A stretch of 64,000 nucleotides of DNA, from the NCBI GenBank assembly GCA_964420285.1, contig CAYQTE010000009.1, positions 37,673 through 101,672 on the forward strand, read 5' to 3'. The notes under the pieces were generated by a model. It was not told the DNA's origin and did no database searches. It was given only the letters and a program-made list of their open reading frames with translations. Made by a program: the position numbers and the translations under genes. Below, one piece after another: positions 23,714 through 32,286 of this stretch. Source of the stretch: CAYQTE01 sp964420285 (GTDB lineage: Bacteria > Planctomycetota > Phycisphaerae > Tepidisphaerales > Tepidisphaeraceae). Numbering within the stretch: the stretch's first letter is position 1; each line of letters begins with the position of its first letter.

Positions 23714-23927
23714 TTGCCGATCGCGCCATCGCGTCGGAACCTCCGACTGCGAGTCATGCATTCCATTTACCGTGCCCGCCGGCCAAAGCAATGATTGTCG
23801 CAACCCATCCGACGTTCTGTTGGGGCCAAGAGGCGACCTGTCCGGCGGCCAATTCCAAGTGAAACTTCCGACCGCGTTGCGCGTCAAAGTGCACGATGCA
23901 AGAAACCTGCAACCAACGGAGGCTGCC

Positions 23928-24359
23928 GTGATTGGCCGTACTGCGATCGCACTTGTCTCTCTAATTGCCGTCACCGCCATGTTGCGTGCCGACGAACCGG
24001 CTTCCCGGCCGGCGCACGAGGCGCCGACGCAGGCTAAGACCACGGACGAGATCATCAAGATTGTCGACGGCATGAAAGGATTCGGATGCCTTCAGACGGC
24101 GCAATTCGATCATTGGGGGCACCGGGTATTTGCGGTCTGGTATTGCCCCTTTTCCGGCCGTGGCGACTGCTTCCTTCATGCCTATTACTATGACTATGAC
24201 AAAGCCCAATGGACTCGCTTCGTCGATCAACTGGTGCCCGCCGGCGGTGATCTGTCGGTCCAATTAACCGTGGACGACAATCTTGTCTTCCAAGACAGCA
24301 CCGGAAAATCGACGGTGAAGCAATCGCTGTCAAAGCTCCCGCAGAAGAAATGGTGGTGA
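23928..24359 (+). CDS. Small exported protein, function unknown
   Basis: This 143-residue protein starts with GTG behind a strong CGGAGG site 5 bases away, and has a signal peptide (IGRTAIALVSLIAVTAMLRA) ending before DEPASRPAH. The mature part contains Trp/Tyr/Cys-rich segments (DHWGHRVFAVWYC, CFLHAYYYDYDKAQW) and ends in KKWW. I recognise no family. The frame reads open further upstream, but that part lacks a start with a ribosome site and is compositionally different. The protein is probably periplasmic. Confidence 0.7.
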   Translation: MIGRTAIALVSLIAVTAMLRADEPASRPAHEAPTQAKTTDEIIKIVDGMKGFGCLQTAQFDHWGHRVFAVWYCPFSGRGDCFLHAYYYDYDKAQWTRFVDQLVPAGGDLSVQLTVDDNLVFQDSTGKSTVKQSLSKLPQKKWW

Positions 24360-24507
24360 AACGCGAGGGATGTTGCGGCAACCAACACTGCGGGCAGCCC
24401 GCTGCAGATGGGCGCGGGCCGACATTCCGGCAGCGGAACAGGATCATTGGAGCAGCCGACCGACTACCTATTCCGGTACGACGCTGTCGCTCCGCAAATC
24501 CGCGGAC

Positions 24508-25182
24508 CTACTTCTCCGATCCCGACGGCGCGTTGTGTTGCTGAAAGATGATCCCGATCAAGGCCGGCACGAGAATCAGCGCCGGCAGCAGCATCGGCTG
24601 CACCGTCATGCGATGCACGACGCTCGGCGTCATGTCCTGATATTTGAAAATCAGTCCCAGAACGCCGACGACAATCATTGATGCCCCTTGCAGGCTCGTG
24701 TACAACATCACACTTCCGCGGAAGACGATGAAGGAGATCAAACCAAACGCGATTAGTCCGAGCAGCGCACCGGCCCAGAAGAATTTGGGGTCCAGGTCCG
24801 CGCTCTGCCACAGGCTGCCGCCGAGAATGAAGCCGTAGATTCCCCCCATGAACGCCACCGCGTGTTTCATGAGCGGCCAGGCCAGCGCGCCCAGGCCGAT
24901 GGCCCCGATGGCGGCGCCCAGGATTTGCTGATCGCCGCTCTGGCCGATGATCGATCCGATCACCGCCCCGACCACCGCCGCGTTCATCATGATCAGAATC
25001 TTGAAAATTGCGTAACCCCACAACAAATACACGATGCCGGCAATGATCAGCAGCGCCGCCTCGCCGGGCGCCAGGTGCTGGCACCAAGTGAGGAACTGAT
25101 TCTGATGCGGCCATGAGCCGGCAAACGTTGTCGTCTGTGACGATGATGATGCAGCGGCAGTGGTGTCCACGTTCAACCTCAT
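24508..25182 (-). CDS. DUF4203/TMEM198-like multi-pass membrane protein
   Basis: This 224-residue protein has an Ser/Thr/Gln-rich N-terminal tail, then seven or so hydrophobic helices with many Gly (IIAGIVYLLWGYAIFKILI, AVVGAVIGSIIGQS, ILGAAIGAIGLGALAWPL), a pattern typical of DUF4203/TMEM198 proteins. No enzymatic motif is visible. It begins right at the stop of the upstream gene with the same domain type; the two probably form a complex. The function of the family is not established in bacteria. Confidence 0.7.
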   Translation of the reverse strand: MRLNVDTTAAASSSSQTTTFAGSWPHQNQFLTWCQHLAPGEAALLIIAGIVYLLWGYAIFKILIMMNAAVVGAVIGSIIGQSGDQQILGAAIGAIGLGALAWPLMKHAVAFMGGIYGFILGGSLWQSADLDPKFFWAGALLGLIAFGLISFIVFRGSVMLYTSLQGASMIVVGVLGLIFKYQDMTPSVVHRMTVQPMLLPALILVPALIGIIFQQHNAPSGSEK

Positions 25183-25914
25183 CTATTCCGATTTCGCTTT
25201 CTTCGATCCCGATGCGGGCTTGCTCGATCCGCCGGGCATCAGACGCCATTGGCTGTAAGTTCCGGCCAGCAGCAGCAATCCCAATATCGCCGCCTGCGCC
25301 CAGGCGTCACGCGGGAGAAACGTCAGAGCCTTGGGTGCCGAGAACTTCATGGATGCCAGCCCCATCGCCAGCAACATTGTCAGTCCGCCCATGCTCCATG
25401 CCACAGCGCTGGCCTGCCGGGGCCAGTAACGCACGGCCAACAACCCGATCGCGATGGCCGCGACGGCCGCATACGGAAACCACCGGCTGGCGTCGTCGGG
25501 CACTTGCCGCCAGACCGCGGCCGTCCATTGCGGTAAATTCGTCCACGAAATATTGGGCCATTTCCAACCATGCACGCCGCCCTGTAAAGTCCAAACAGCC
25601 GCACACGCCCAACACGCCAGGCACAGGCCCATGCCCACGCCGATACACCAGCGCGTCAGTGCGTAACCCGCGATCCCCAAGAGCAGCGCACCGGCGATGG
25701 CCGGTCCCATTCCGTCGATGGACCACCCGCACCATTGCGGCAGGTTGATTCCGACGAACGTTCCCAGCGCCACGCAAGTGACGGTGACAATCTGCCGGGC
25801 GTATTTCCCCCCCGCCAGCCAAAGCCCCGCCCCGGCCAGAGCAATAATGACCGACACGATAACCGTCGTCATCGTCGCATCCCGCGGCAGGAGAGCCAAC
25901 CAAGTCTGGAGCAT
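25183..25914 (-). CDS. DUF4203/TMEM198-like multi-pass membrane protein (partner of the next gene)
   Basis: This 243-residue membrane protein starts MLQTWLALL and has helices IVSVIIALAGAGLWLAGG, ALGTFVGINLPQWCGW, IAGALLLGIAGYALTRWC and IGVGMGLCLACWACAAVW, then a Trp-rich loop and further helices, ending with a basic Ser/Lys tail (SSKPASGSKKAKSE). It resembles its neighbour in layout. Its stop codon directly abuts the start of that gene, so the two are translationally coupled. A longer upstream frame is not used because it lacks hydrophobic or family features. Confidence 0.68.
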   Translation of the reverse strand: MLQTWLALLPRDATMTTVIVSVIIALAGAGLWLAGGKYARQIVTVTCVALGTFVGINLPQWCGWSIDGMGPAIAGALLLGIAGYALTRWCIGVGMGLCLACWACAAVWTLQGGVHGWKWPNISWTNLPQWTAAVWRQVPDDASRWFPYAAVAAIAIGLLAVRYWPRQASAVAWSMGGLTMLLAMGLASMKFSAPKALTFLPRDAWAQAAILGLLLLAGTYSQWRLMPGGSSKPASGSKKAKSE

Positions 25915-26210
25915 GTGCGTATATCCTCTTGCCTGATATCGACCACCACGCCGGTAAATCTTGCGGAAGGATTGCCCCAACCGGCAGGAATTGCGCGTTG
26001 GGCCACGCGGGAAGCGGAAATGCGAATAGACCGCCGAGGCGCCAAAACGCCAAGGTCCAGACACGCCAAGATTGGTTTCCGTTCGACGCGAGACGACCAC
26101 TGGAAGCTGATCCGAGAATATTGTACTTTTTGCCAACGACACGGAGGTCGGATGCAATTCAGCCCAATCGCGGGACATTTCTGCGGAGTTCCAAGGTAAG
26201 GAGGCCATCC

Positions 26211-26834
26211 ATGCGCCGCGTCCTTTTCATCCTCGCAACGGCCGTCAGTCTTGCCCTCGCCGCGACGCTATTTCTATGGGTACACGCCCAGCACACCCCC
26301 GACTATTTCGAGATACGCACCGACTACCACACGCCGCCCGGTACCGACGAGGGAGGTGGCCTTCGATCATACGGCCTCTACGCCGACCACGGCCGCGTTG
26401 GCTTGCTCTGCCACTCCGCGTCGGACGGTTTCATCGACCTCGACAAGCTTGCGGGCTTGCCGCAGCAGCCCTCCCATCTGCTATGGGATCATTCTGACTG
26501 TCCTGATCCCACGTACATCGGGGCGCTTTCCCCCGACGAACTTGGTTATTACACGAGCTTTTCCCGATTCGGCATCTCGCTCTACGGCCACGCCGAGGGA
26601 GGCATGAGCCACAGCGAAAGTGTTCAAGGAGGACTTGTGGACGCTTGGCTCCTCGCCACATCTCTCGCGGTGGTTCTCAGCCTCATCTTGTGGCGTCTCG
26701 CCCGACCTCACGGCAAGGTCAAGGCCGGTCTTTGTCCCACATGCTCGTACGACATCCGCACCCAATTGCTCGGCGAGGGCGGCCGCGTTTGTCCGGAGTG
26801 CGGCACACCCGTCAAAACCGATTCAGAATGTTAA
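26211..26834 (+). CDS. Membrane protein with C-terminal zinc ribbon (tandem paralogue 1)
   Basis: This 207-residue protein has an N-terminal anchor or signal (LFILATAVSLALAATLFLWV), a central extracytoplasmic domain of about 120 residues, and a second helix near residue 145-160 (LLATSLAVVLSLILWRLA). A short cytoplasmic zinc ribbon follows (LCPTCSYDIRTQLL...RVCPECGTPV). CPxCxYDxR ribbons at C termini are widespread in planctomycete proteins. The start follows AAGGAGG with a 6-base spacer. It has a clear paralogue immediately downstream. Function is unknown. Confidence 0.8.
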   Translation: MRRVLFILATAVSLALAATLFLWVHAQHTPDYFEIRTDYHTPPGTDEGGGLRSYGLYADHGRVGLLCHSASDGFIDLDKLAGLPQQPSHLLWDHSDCPDPTYIGALSPDELGYYTSFSRFGISLYGHAEGGMSHSESVQGGLVDAWLLATSLAVVLSLILWRLARPHGKVKAGLCPTCSYDIRTQLLGEGGRVCPECGTPVKTDSEC

Positions 26835-26875
26835 TTGCCGCCCAACATCATCCGCCTCCACCGAGATAGCCATCC

Positions 26876-27484
26876 ATGCGTTGCCTCCTTCTCATCCTCG
26901 CCGCCATTACCGGCCTTATCCTGGCAGCAACGCTGTTTCTCTGGGCCGATTCCTCCGACTCTTTCTCCATCGGCCTCTCCACCGACTATCGCGGTATGGA
27001 AGCTCCTCGATTCTATTTTGCGGGAACCCATTCCTACGGCCTCTGCGCCACCCAGGACCGCATCGGCTGGTTCTATGACTTTCACATCTCCCACGGTTGG
27101 GAAGACGCCTCCCAGATCGGAACCGATCAGATCCCGCGTCAACCGACGCATTTTCTCTTCGCACACAGCGCGGCCCCGCCACTACCTGACATTTACACCG
27201 AAGTGCTCTACTCCCGGTTTGGTTACGCCGTCTATGCCGACCACGATGTCAGCATGGGTGAAGTAGAAACGGACACGACATATGTTGTACACGAATGGAT
27301 CGTCGCGTTGGTCCTTGCCGCGGTCCTCGGCTTGATCCTTTGGCGTCTCGGCCGCACCCGCCGCAAGCTCAACGCCGGCCTTTGTCCCAAGTGCTCGTAC
27401 GACATCCGCACCCAATTGCTCGGCGAGTGCGGCCGCGTTTGTCCGGAGTGCGGCACGCCCATCAAGCCTGATTCAGAACAGTGA
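26876..27484 (+). CDS. Membrane protein with C-terminal zinc ribbon (tandem paralogue 2)
   Basis: This 202-residue protein has the same layout as the gene before it: N-terminal helix (CLLLILAAITGLILAATLFLW), extracytoplasmic domain, second helix (VALVLAAVLGLILWRLG) and a zinc ribbon (LCPKCSYDIRTQLL...RVCPECGTPI). The extracytoplasmic domains have diverged, but the ribbon regions are nearly identical at the DNA level, pointing to tandem duplication with later sequence homogenisation. It lies 41 bases downstream of its paralogue. Function is unknown. Confidence 0.8.
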   Translation: MRCLLLILAAITGLILAATLFLWADSSDSFSIGLSTDYRGMEAPRFYFAGTHSYGLCATQDRIGWFYDFHISHGWEDASQIGTDQIPRQPTHFLFAHSAAPPLPDIYTEVLYSRFGYAVYADHDVSMGEVETDTTYVVHEWIVALVLAAVLGLILWRLGRTRRKLNAGLCPKCSYDIRTQLLGECGRVCPECGTPIKPDSEQ

Positions 27485-27654
27485 TCGAACGAACACGACC
27501 GCCGCGGGCAGGGGCGGACATTTCTATCGGGCTGAAGTACCGCACATTTCTACTTGGCGTAGACACAGCAATGCCAAGGCTCTTTTCCTTTTGACAACCG
27601 CCGGATATGCTACCCGGCCTTACGAGGGGCCTTTTTAGCGGTATGGGAAGGAAT

Positions 27655-29058
27655 ATGGACCGACTCAGTTTGTATTGGAAGAACGCGACGGCGGCGGCGG
27701 TTGGTGAAGAACATGGCGTCAGTCCCCGCGAACTCAAAGCCCTGGCACCGCGAATCCGCGAGTTGACGCGCCAGTTCGCCGAGCAGCGCAAGGCCAAGGA
27801 ACTTCGCTATCGCGATCTGCCCTACGACACGGACATGGTCGATGCCATCCACACAGAAATCGAGCATTTCCGCGACCGCTGCGATGTGCTTGTGGTCCTG
27901 GGAATCGGCGGCAGCGCGCTGGGAAACATCGCGTTGCAATCCGCCCTCAACCCGCCGACGTATAACCTCGTCAGCGACCGCGTCCGGCACGGGCCGCAGG
28001 TCTTCGTCCTGGATAATGTCGATCCCGACCAGATCAAGGCGACGATCGAGCTCATCGCCCCCAAGCTGCGCAAGACCATCGTCAACGTCATCAGCAAATC
28101 GGGCGAGACGGCCGAGACCGCCGCTCAGTTCATTTTGTTCCGCGATCTGCTTCAATCACGCCTGGGCGCCAAGTACCGCGACAATATTCTGGCCACGACC
28201 GATCCCCGTGGCGGCACGCTGCGCGAACTCTGCAAGGCGGAGGGATATCGCACGCTGGAAGTCCCCGACGGCGTCGGCGGGCGGTTCAGCGTGCTGTCGG
28301 CCGTCGGGCTGTTCAGCGCCGGAATGTGCGGCGCGGATATCGATGCCATCCTTAAGGGCGCCTCCACGATGGACAAATGCGTGAAGGAGCCGGAACTGGA
28401 AGCCAATCCGGCCGCCATGATCGCGGCGATCAATTTCATCCTTGCCTCCAAGGGCAAGCCGCTGAGCGTGATGATGTCGTACAGTTCGGCGTTGTATTAT
28501 CTGGCCGACTGGTATCGCCAGCTCTGGGCGGAAAGCCTGGGCAAGCGTGATGGCCTGAAGAAGAAGGATCTCTATGCGGGCTTGACCCCGATCAAGGCTC
28601 TGGGCACGACGGATCAACATTCACAGGTGCAGCTTTATCGCGAGGGGCCAAACGACAAGCTGATCACGTTCCTGGAAGTCGAACGGTTCGGCAACCGGCT
28701 GGCGATTCCGTCGAGCCTCAAGAGCGTTCCAGCCCTGGATTATCTCGCCGGCGCGAATTTCCAGACACTGATCAACAGCGAGAAGCTCGCAACCGAATAC
28801 GCCCTGCTGGAAAGCCGCCGGCCGACGATGACCGTGCTCTTCCCGCAGATCAACGCGGAAACGGTCGGGCAGTTCATTTACATGTTCGAGACGGCCGTCA
28901 GCTACCTCGGCGGATTGCTGGAAATCAATACCTACGATCAACCGGCGGTGCAACTGGGCAAGGACGCGACGTATGCCCTGATGGGAAAGTCGGGCTTCGA
29001 GGCCTTGGCCGCGAAGATTCGCCCAATGGCCGCTCGCGACAAGAAATTCCTGATATAA
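27655..29058 (+). CDS. pgi: Glucose-6-phosphate isomerase
   Basis: This 467-residue enzyme interconverts glucose 6-phosphate and fructose 6-phosphate in the cytoplasm. Sugar-phosphate binding motifs are visible: VLGIGGSALGNIAL, VISKSGETAETAAQF, and MSYSSALYYLADWYRQLWAESLGK. The conserved C-terminal region includes INTYDQPAVQLGK. The ATG starting MDRLSLYW is chosen because GGGAAGG precedes it closely; upstream ATGs are less well placed. manC follows after 7 bases, making fructose 6-phosphate a shared link towards GDP-mannose. Confidence 0.96.
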   Translation: MDRLSLYWKNATAAAVGEEHGVSPRELKALAPRIRELTRQFAEQRKAKELRYRDLPYDTDMVDAIHTEIEHFRDRCDVLVVLGIGGSALGNIALQSALNPPTYNLVSDRVRHGPQVFVLDNVDPDQIKATIELIAPKLRKTIVNVISKSGETAETAAQFILFRDLLQSRLGAKYRDNILATTDPRGGTLRELCKAEGYRTLEVPDGVGGRFSVLSAVGLFSAGMCGADIDAILKGASTMDKCVKEPELEANPAAMIAAINFILASKGKPLSVMMSYSSALYYLADWYRQLWAESLGKRDGLKKKDLYAGLTPIKALGTTDQHSQVQLYREGPNDKLITFLEVERFGNRLAIPSSLKSVPALDYLAGANFQTLINSEKLATEYALLESRRPTMTVLFPQINAETVGQFIYMFETAVSYLGGLLEINTYDQPAVQLGKDATYALMGKSGFEALAAKIRPMAARDKKFLI

Positions 29059-29059
29059 T
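29054..29059 (+). promoter_or_regulatory. TATAAT box for a possible leaderless manC transcript
   Basis: A perfect TATAAT overlaps the pgi stop codon (ATA-TAA) and ends 6 bases before the manC ATG, so transcription would begin at or next to the start codon. No convincing -35 hexamer is seen 17 bases upstream. The same TGATATAATCAG context occurs at the DUF433 gene promoter near 49.3 kb. Confidence 0.4.
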
Positions 29060-29065
29060 CAGATT

Positions 29066-30160
29066 ATGCCGTACGGAGTGATCATGGCGGGCGGAGCGGG
29101 GACGCGGCTTTGGCCGCTTTCGCGCTCGTATCTTCCCAAGCAGCTTCTGCCCGTCGTACATGGGCGGAGTTTACTTCAACTGTCGTTTGACCGCCTGCGC
29201 GGCGTGATGCCACCGGAGAAGATTTACGTCTGCACCTCCGCCGCTCATGCCGACGCCGTGCGCGAAAATCTCCCCGATCTTCCGGCGGAAAATCTCCTTG
29301 GCGAACCCGAAGGCCGCGACACCGCCAACGCCATCGGATTCAGCGCCGCCGTCATCGCCCGCAAGGATCCCAATGCCATCATGGCCGTCGTCACGGCCGA
29401 TCACGTCATCGAGCCGGTCGGGCAATTTCAATCGGCACTTCGGACGGCGTTCCAGGTGATCGAACAGAACCCGGCGTCGCTGGTTACGTTTGGCATTGTC
29501 CCGACGCACGGTCACACCGGCCTTGGGTATATCCATCGCGGCGAATCGCTCGGCCTGCACGGCGCCTATCGCGTCATGAGCTTCCGCGAAAAACCCGACA
29601 AGGCGACAGCCGACCGCTTCGTCGAAAGCGGCCGGTTCTACTGGAACAGCGGCATGTTCGTTTGGCGCTGCGACACGGTTCTGGCGGAGTTGGCGATTCA
29701 TCTGCCGATCGCGCACGCCGGACTGGCCCGCATCAGCGAGGCCTGGGGCACGCCGGATCAGCAGGCGATCCTTCAGGATGTGTATGCACGCCTGCCAAGA
29801 ATCAGCATCGACTACGCCGTCATGGAACCGGCCAGCCAGAGCAAAGGCAAGGCCCAGGTGGTCGTCGTGGAGATGCCGGTTCAGTGGATTGATGTCGGCT
29901 CGTGGCCGGCTTTGGCGGAAACTCTCGACCTGGACGAGCACGAAAACGCCACGGCGGCCCAGACAACGGTTCTGCTTGATTCCGACGGCAACATCGTGGT
30001 CAGTCAGGATCCCGCACATCTGCTAACGACGATCGGCGTGAGCGACATGATTATCGTCCACACCCGCGACGCCACGCTCGTCTGCCCCCGCGCCGAAGCC
30101 CAGCGCGTCAAGGAACTGGTCAACAAAGTCAAAGAGAAATACGGCTCGAAGTATTTGTAG
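29066..30160 (+). CDS. manC: Mannose-1-phosphate guanylyltransferase
   Basis: This 364-residue enzyme makes GDP-mannose from mannose 1-phosphate and GTP for glycan synthesis. The nucleotide-binding signature GGAGTRLWPLSR lies at residues 9-20, and FREKPD and YWNSGMFVWR follow in the usual places. The C-terminal region ends in a short beta-helix-like part (IVHTRDATLVCPRAEAQRVKELV). It is the single-function short form without the fused phosphomannose isomerase domain. It directly follows pgi. Confidence 0.95.
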   Translation: MPYGVIMAGGAGTRLWPLSRSYLPKQLLPVVHGRSLLQLSFDRLRGVMPPEKIYVCTSAAHADAVRENLPDLPAENLLGEPEGRDTANAIGFSAAVIARKDPNAIMAVVTADHVIEPVGQFQSALRTAFQVIEQNPASLVTFGIVPTHGHTGLGYIHRGESLGLHGAYRVMSFREKPDKATADRFVESGRFYWNSGMFVWRCDTVLAELAIHLPIAHAGLARISEAWGTPDQQAILQDVYARLPRISIDYAVMEPASQSKGKAQVVVVEMPVQWIDVGSWPALAETLDLDEHENATAAQTTVLLDSDGNIVVSQDPAHLLTTIGVSDMIIVHTRDATLVCPRAEAQRVKELVNKVKEKYGSKYL

Positions 30161-30168
30161 CCGCCCGT

Positions 30169-30753
30169 TCACTTCCGATGCCCGCCGGCCACGTAATCGT
30201 GCCGGATCACGCATTCATCCGTCGGCGGCCCGAAATGCCCGGTCATCCAGTTGTAGGTCTTGGGCAGCCAGAGTGCCTTCACCGGCGGGCGATACAATTT
30301 GTACGTCTTATCCAGCGCGAAATCGTCGATGTCGTTTGGATTGGCCGTAATCTGTTCATTCCATCGCACCAGCAGATCCAGGGCCGGCGCCGTGTACCCA
30401 AAGTAGATCACGCCGCTGGAGCATTGCAGATCGCCGGGGTCATACGGCGTCTGCCGCGTATTACCGGCGTCGGCCTTCCAGTTGTAGATCGCAAAATCAG
30501 TAACACCCTGCCACACCAGCGACGGCAGCCGGAGGATTTCCGTATCGATATCGACCCACAGAAGCGGCGATCTCAACTCAAGCATGGTCGAGAGAATGAA
30601 CCGCGGCTTGAAATTGGTCGACGTTTTCCAGTCCCCCTGGTCTGACAGTTCCGGTGCCCAGTGGCTCAGTCCCAGCCGCTGACACGACGCTGCCAGCCGC
30701 TGCGCCATCTCGGGGTACTTTCCATGCCGGGTGAAGAATGAAATGACTTTCAT
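30169..30753 (-). CDS. Nucleotide-diphospho-sugar transferase-like protein
   Basis: This 194-residue protein has a start typical of small GT-A fold transferases (MKVISFFTRHGKYPEMAQRLAASC) and a possible DxD metal-binding motif in LLWVDIDTEIL. The latter half (SSGVIYFGYTAPALDLLVRWNEQ, LDKTYKLYRPPVKALWLPKTYNWM) resembles nucleotide-diphospho-sugar transferases of the GT77/PF03407 kind. The sugar and acceptor are unknown. It is convergent with manC, with only 8 bases between the stops. Confidence 0.7.
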   Translation of the reverse strand: MKVISFFTRHGKYPEMAQRLAASCQRLGLSHWAPELSDQGDWKTSTNFKPRFILSTMLELRSPLLWVDIDTEILRLPSLVWQGVTDFAIYNWKADAGNTRQTPYDPGDLQCSSGVIYFGYTAPALDLLVRWNEQITANPNDIDDFALDKTYKLYRPPVKALWLPKTYNWMTGHFGPPTDECVIRHDYVAGGHRK

Positions 30754-30817
30754 ATTGCCGTGCCGTTTCCAACGGAATCGCTAACAAGCGGCGTCACCGT
30801 TTTGAGCCCAGTCCCGA

Positions 30818-31210
30818 TCAAACTGTCGGCAGATGCGGCACCGGATATGCGCGAACCGCGGTGTCGATAGTCACCATTGTCAAGCCTCGCTGAAGCGCCT
30901 GCGCTACGAGAATTCGATCAAAAGGATCGCGGTGCAACAGAGGCAACGCGGCAAGGTGGCCCATCGCCCCCTCTTCGATCGGCAGCGATGCAATCAGGCG
31001 CGCCTCGCGTTGTCGTACAAGATATCCGGCGGGCGGTTCCGGCAGTGGAAGTTTACCCAGCGCGTATTTGACGACCGCCACCCAGATGAAAGCGACACTC
31101 AGGAACACGTCATTACCGGGATTGCGAATGGCGTCTCGAATTGCCACCGGCAACTGGGGATCAGCCGCGATATACCACAGAAAAATGTGGGTATCGAGCA
31201 GGAGTTTCAT
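30818..31210 (-). CDS. vapC: VapC-type PIN-domain toxin lacking the usual active-site Glu
   Basis: This 130-residue PIN-domain protein matches VapC toxins, which are metal-dependent RNases. The start MKLLLDTHIFLW carries the first Asp (D6), HRDPFDRILVAQA carries D95/D98, and TIDTAV carries D116. The family usually has Trp-Glu in the segment SLWEIAIKxxLGKL; here it reads FIWVAVVKYALGKL, so the second acidic residue is Val44. A single base (GTG versus GAG) separates the two. Its start overlaps the antitoxin stop by ATGA. Activity may be lost or reduced. Confidence 0.88.
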   Translation of the reverse strand: MKLLLDTHIFLWYIAADPQLPVAIRDAIRNPGNDVFLSVAFIWVAVVKYALGKLPLPEPPAGYLVRQREARLIASLPIEEGAMGHLAALPLLHRDPFDRILVAQALQRGLTMVTIDTAVRAYPVPHLPTV

Positions 31211-31446
31211 CGTCCCTCAAAGTCCCTGAGAGTGTCCTCCGGCAACGGCTGATCAAAATCCGCCGGAACCATAAACCGTCCAGCGCAAAGGCCAAAAGGC
31301 CGAAGTCCCGCCACGTGAACCGGCAACGGCCGCACCTCCGCCACCGGGTGCTCATCCCGCACAACGACCAGCCACTCCCCCGCTTCCAACCGCCTGAGAA
31401 ATGCCTCGGGATCCCGTCCAATCTCTTGCACGCTGATGGCACTCAT
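31207..31446 (-). CDS. vapB: Phd/YefM-type antitoxin of the VapC toxin
   Basis: This 79-residue protein has the short N-terminal DNA-binding region of Phd/YefM antitoxins (MSAISVQEIGRDPEAFLRRL, then WLVVVRDEHPVAEVRPLP) and a C-terminal toxin-binding tail (FMVPADFDQPLPEDTL). It precedes vapC with an ATGA overlap, so the two are translated together. The start is chosen because a TATAAT box lies 6 bases before it; longer frames show no antitoxin similarity. It should bind the toxin and repress the operon. Confidence 0.88.
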   Translation of the reverse strand: MSAISVQEIGRDPEAFLRRLEAGEWLVVVRDEHPVAEVRPLPVHVAGLRPFGLCAGRFMVPADFDQPLPEDTLRDFEGR

Positions 31447-31452
31447 GCCGCT

Positions 31453-31480
31453 ATTATAGCCGGCTTGGTATATCCAACAA
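31453..31480 (-). promoter_or_regulatory. Promoter of vapBC, probably leaderless
   Basis: TATAAT lies 6 bases before the vapB ATG on the minus strand, with TTGTTG as a weak -35 after a 16-base spacer. No Shine-Dalgarno sequence precedes the ATG, so the message is probably leaderless. Confidence 0.5.
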
Positions 31481-31756
31481 GCCTCGGGGCGACGGCCCGA
31501 GTTATGGCTTGCTCTCTCTGGCCAGCACCTACGACGATTCAGCCAGGCAGTTGCGCCGGCCGCACACCGCGTGCTCGCTCGGTGCATATTGACGCATTGG
31601 CCAACGGCATCCGGCGTTTCATGCCTCGTTCATGACACCGTCGAAGCGCAGCTTATGGCGCGTCATACCCGTCGTTGTACAATTCGATCGTGCAAAAGTC
31701 GAAGCTGTTCCGATGTATCTGGCGCAAATTCGTAATCATCAGGTCCGTCGGCCACG

Positions 31757-31762
31757 TATAAT
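31757..31762 (+). promoter_or_regulatory. TATAAT box of the VOC-like gene
   Basis: A perfect TATAAT ends 10 bases before the preferred ATG and overlaps an earlier in-frame ATG, which is therefore unlikely to be used. There is no Shine-Dalgarno site. No clear -35 hexamer is seen. Confidence 0.4.
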
Positions 31763-31772
31763 GGCATTGAAC

Positions 31773-32213
31773 ATGCCTCTCGACCTGGACCCACCCATCA
31801 AACCCTTCAACCCCGCGCCCGACCTTCGGCCGAGGATTCCCGAGCCGTTGCCGGTCAAACTTGTCGCCGTGTCGGATATGCGGATCAAGGGGACGACGGG
31901 AATGCGGCTGGCGTTTGATGCGTTCTATAGGAGTGTGCTGGGGTTTGGGCCGGTGGACGATCCGGAGACCTGGGCGTATCAGACCGAGAATTACCAGTTG
32001 ATCGTCGAGGGCGTTGAGGGACTTGTGGAACGGTTGGATTATCGGCCGGTGCAGGTGATCGTAACCTCCCTGGCGACGATCATCGAACGTCTGGACGAGC
32101 GTGAAATCGCCTACGAGCGGCAGCGTGGGCTGCAAGTGGGGCTGTTCAGTCTGCGGATTCTGGATCCGTCGGGCAACGGCGTGGAGGTGTCGGAGGAGAT
32201 CAGGATTCTTTGA
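31773..32213 (+). CDS. Glyoxalase/VOC-like protein, function unknown
   Basis: This 146-residue protein resembles the vicinal-oxygen-chelate (glyoxalase/dioxygenase) fold. It has FDAFYRSVLGFGPVDDPE near the middle, then LIVEG, a second half with VTSLATIIERLDEREIAYERQ, and the typical closing LRILDPSGNGVEVSE, where the final Glu often binds metal. The N-terminal 40 residues are Pro-rich and unlike the family. There is no ribosome site; a TATAAT box just upstream suggests a leaderless start. The substrate is unknown. It is followed 73 bases later by coaE on the same strand. Confidence 0.65.
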   Translation: MPLDLDPPIKPFNPAPDLRPRIPEPLPVKLVAVSDMRIKGTTGMRLAFDAFYRSVLGFGPVDDPETWAYQTENYQLIVEGVEGLVERLDYRPVQVIVTSLATIIERLDEREIAYERQRGLQVGLFSLRILDPSGNGVEVSEEIRIL

Positions 32214-32286
32214 CCGGGACCGGCAAGTCGGGTATTGAGGATCGCATCGGAAATCAAACCGCCAAATAGACAAGTCACTTGATTTC

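Larger units (their letters stand above)
31447..31772. other. Divergent promoter region between vapB and the VOC-like gene
   Basis: No gene is visible in these 326 bases. On the minus strand a perfect TATAAT (31458 to 31453) ends 6 bases before the vapB ATG, with TTGTTG 16 bases upstream of it. On the plus strand a perfect TATAAT (31757-31762) ends 10 bases before the VOC-like ATG. Both transcripts would have almost no leader. Confidence 0.5.
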
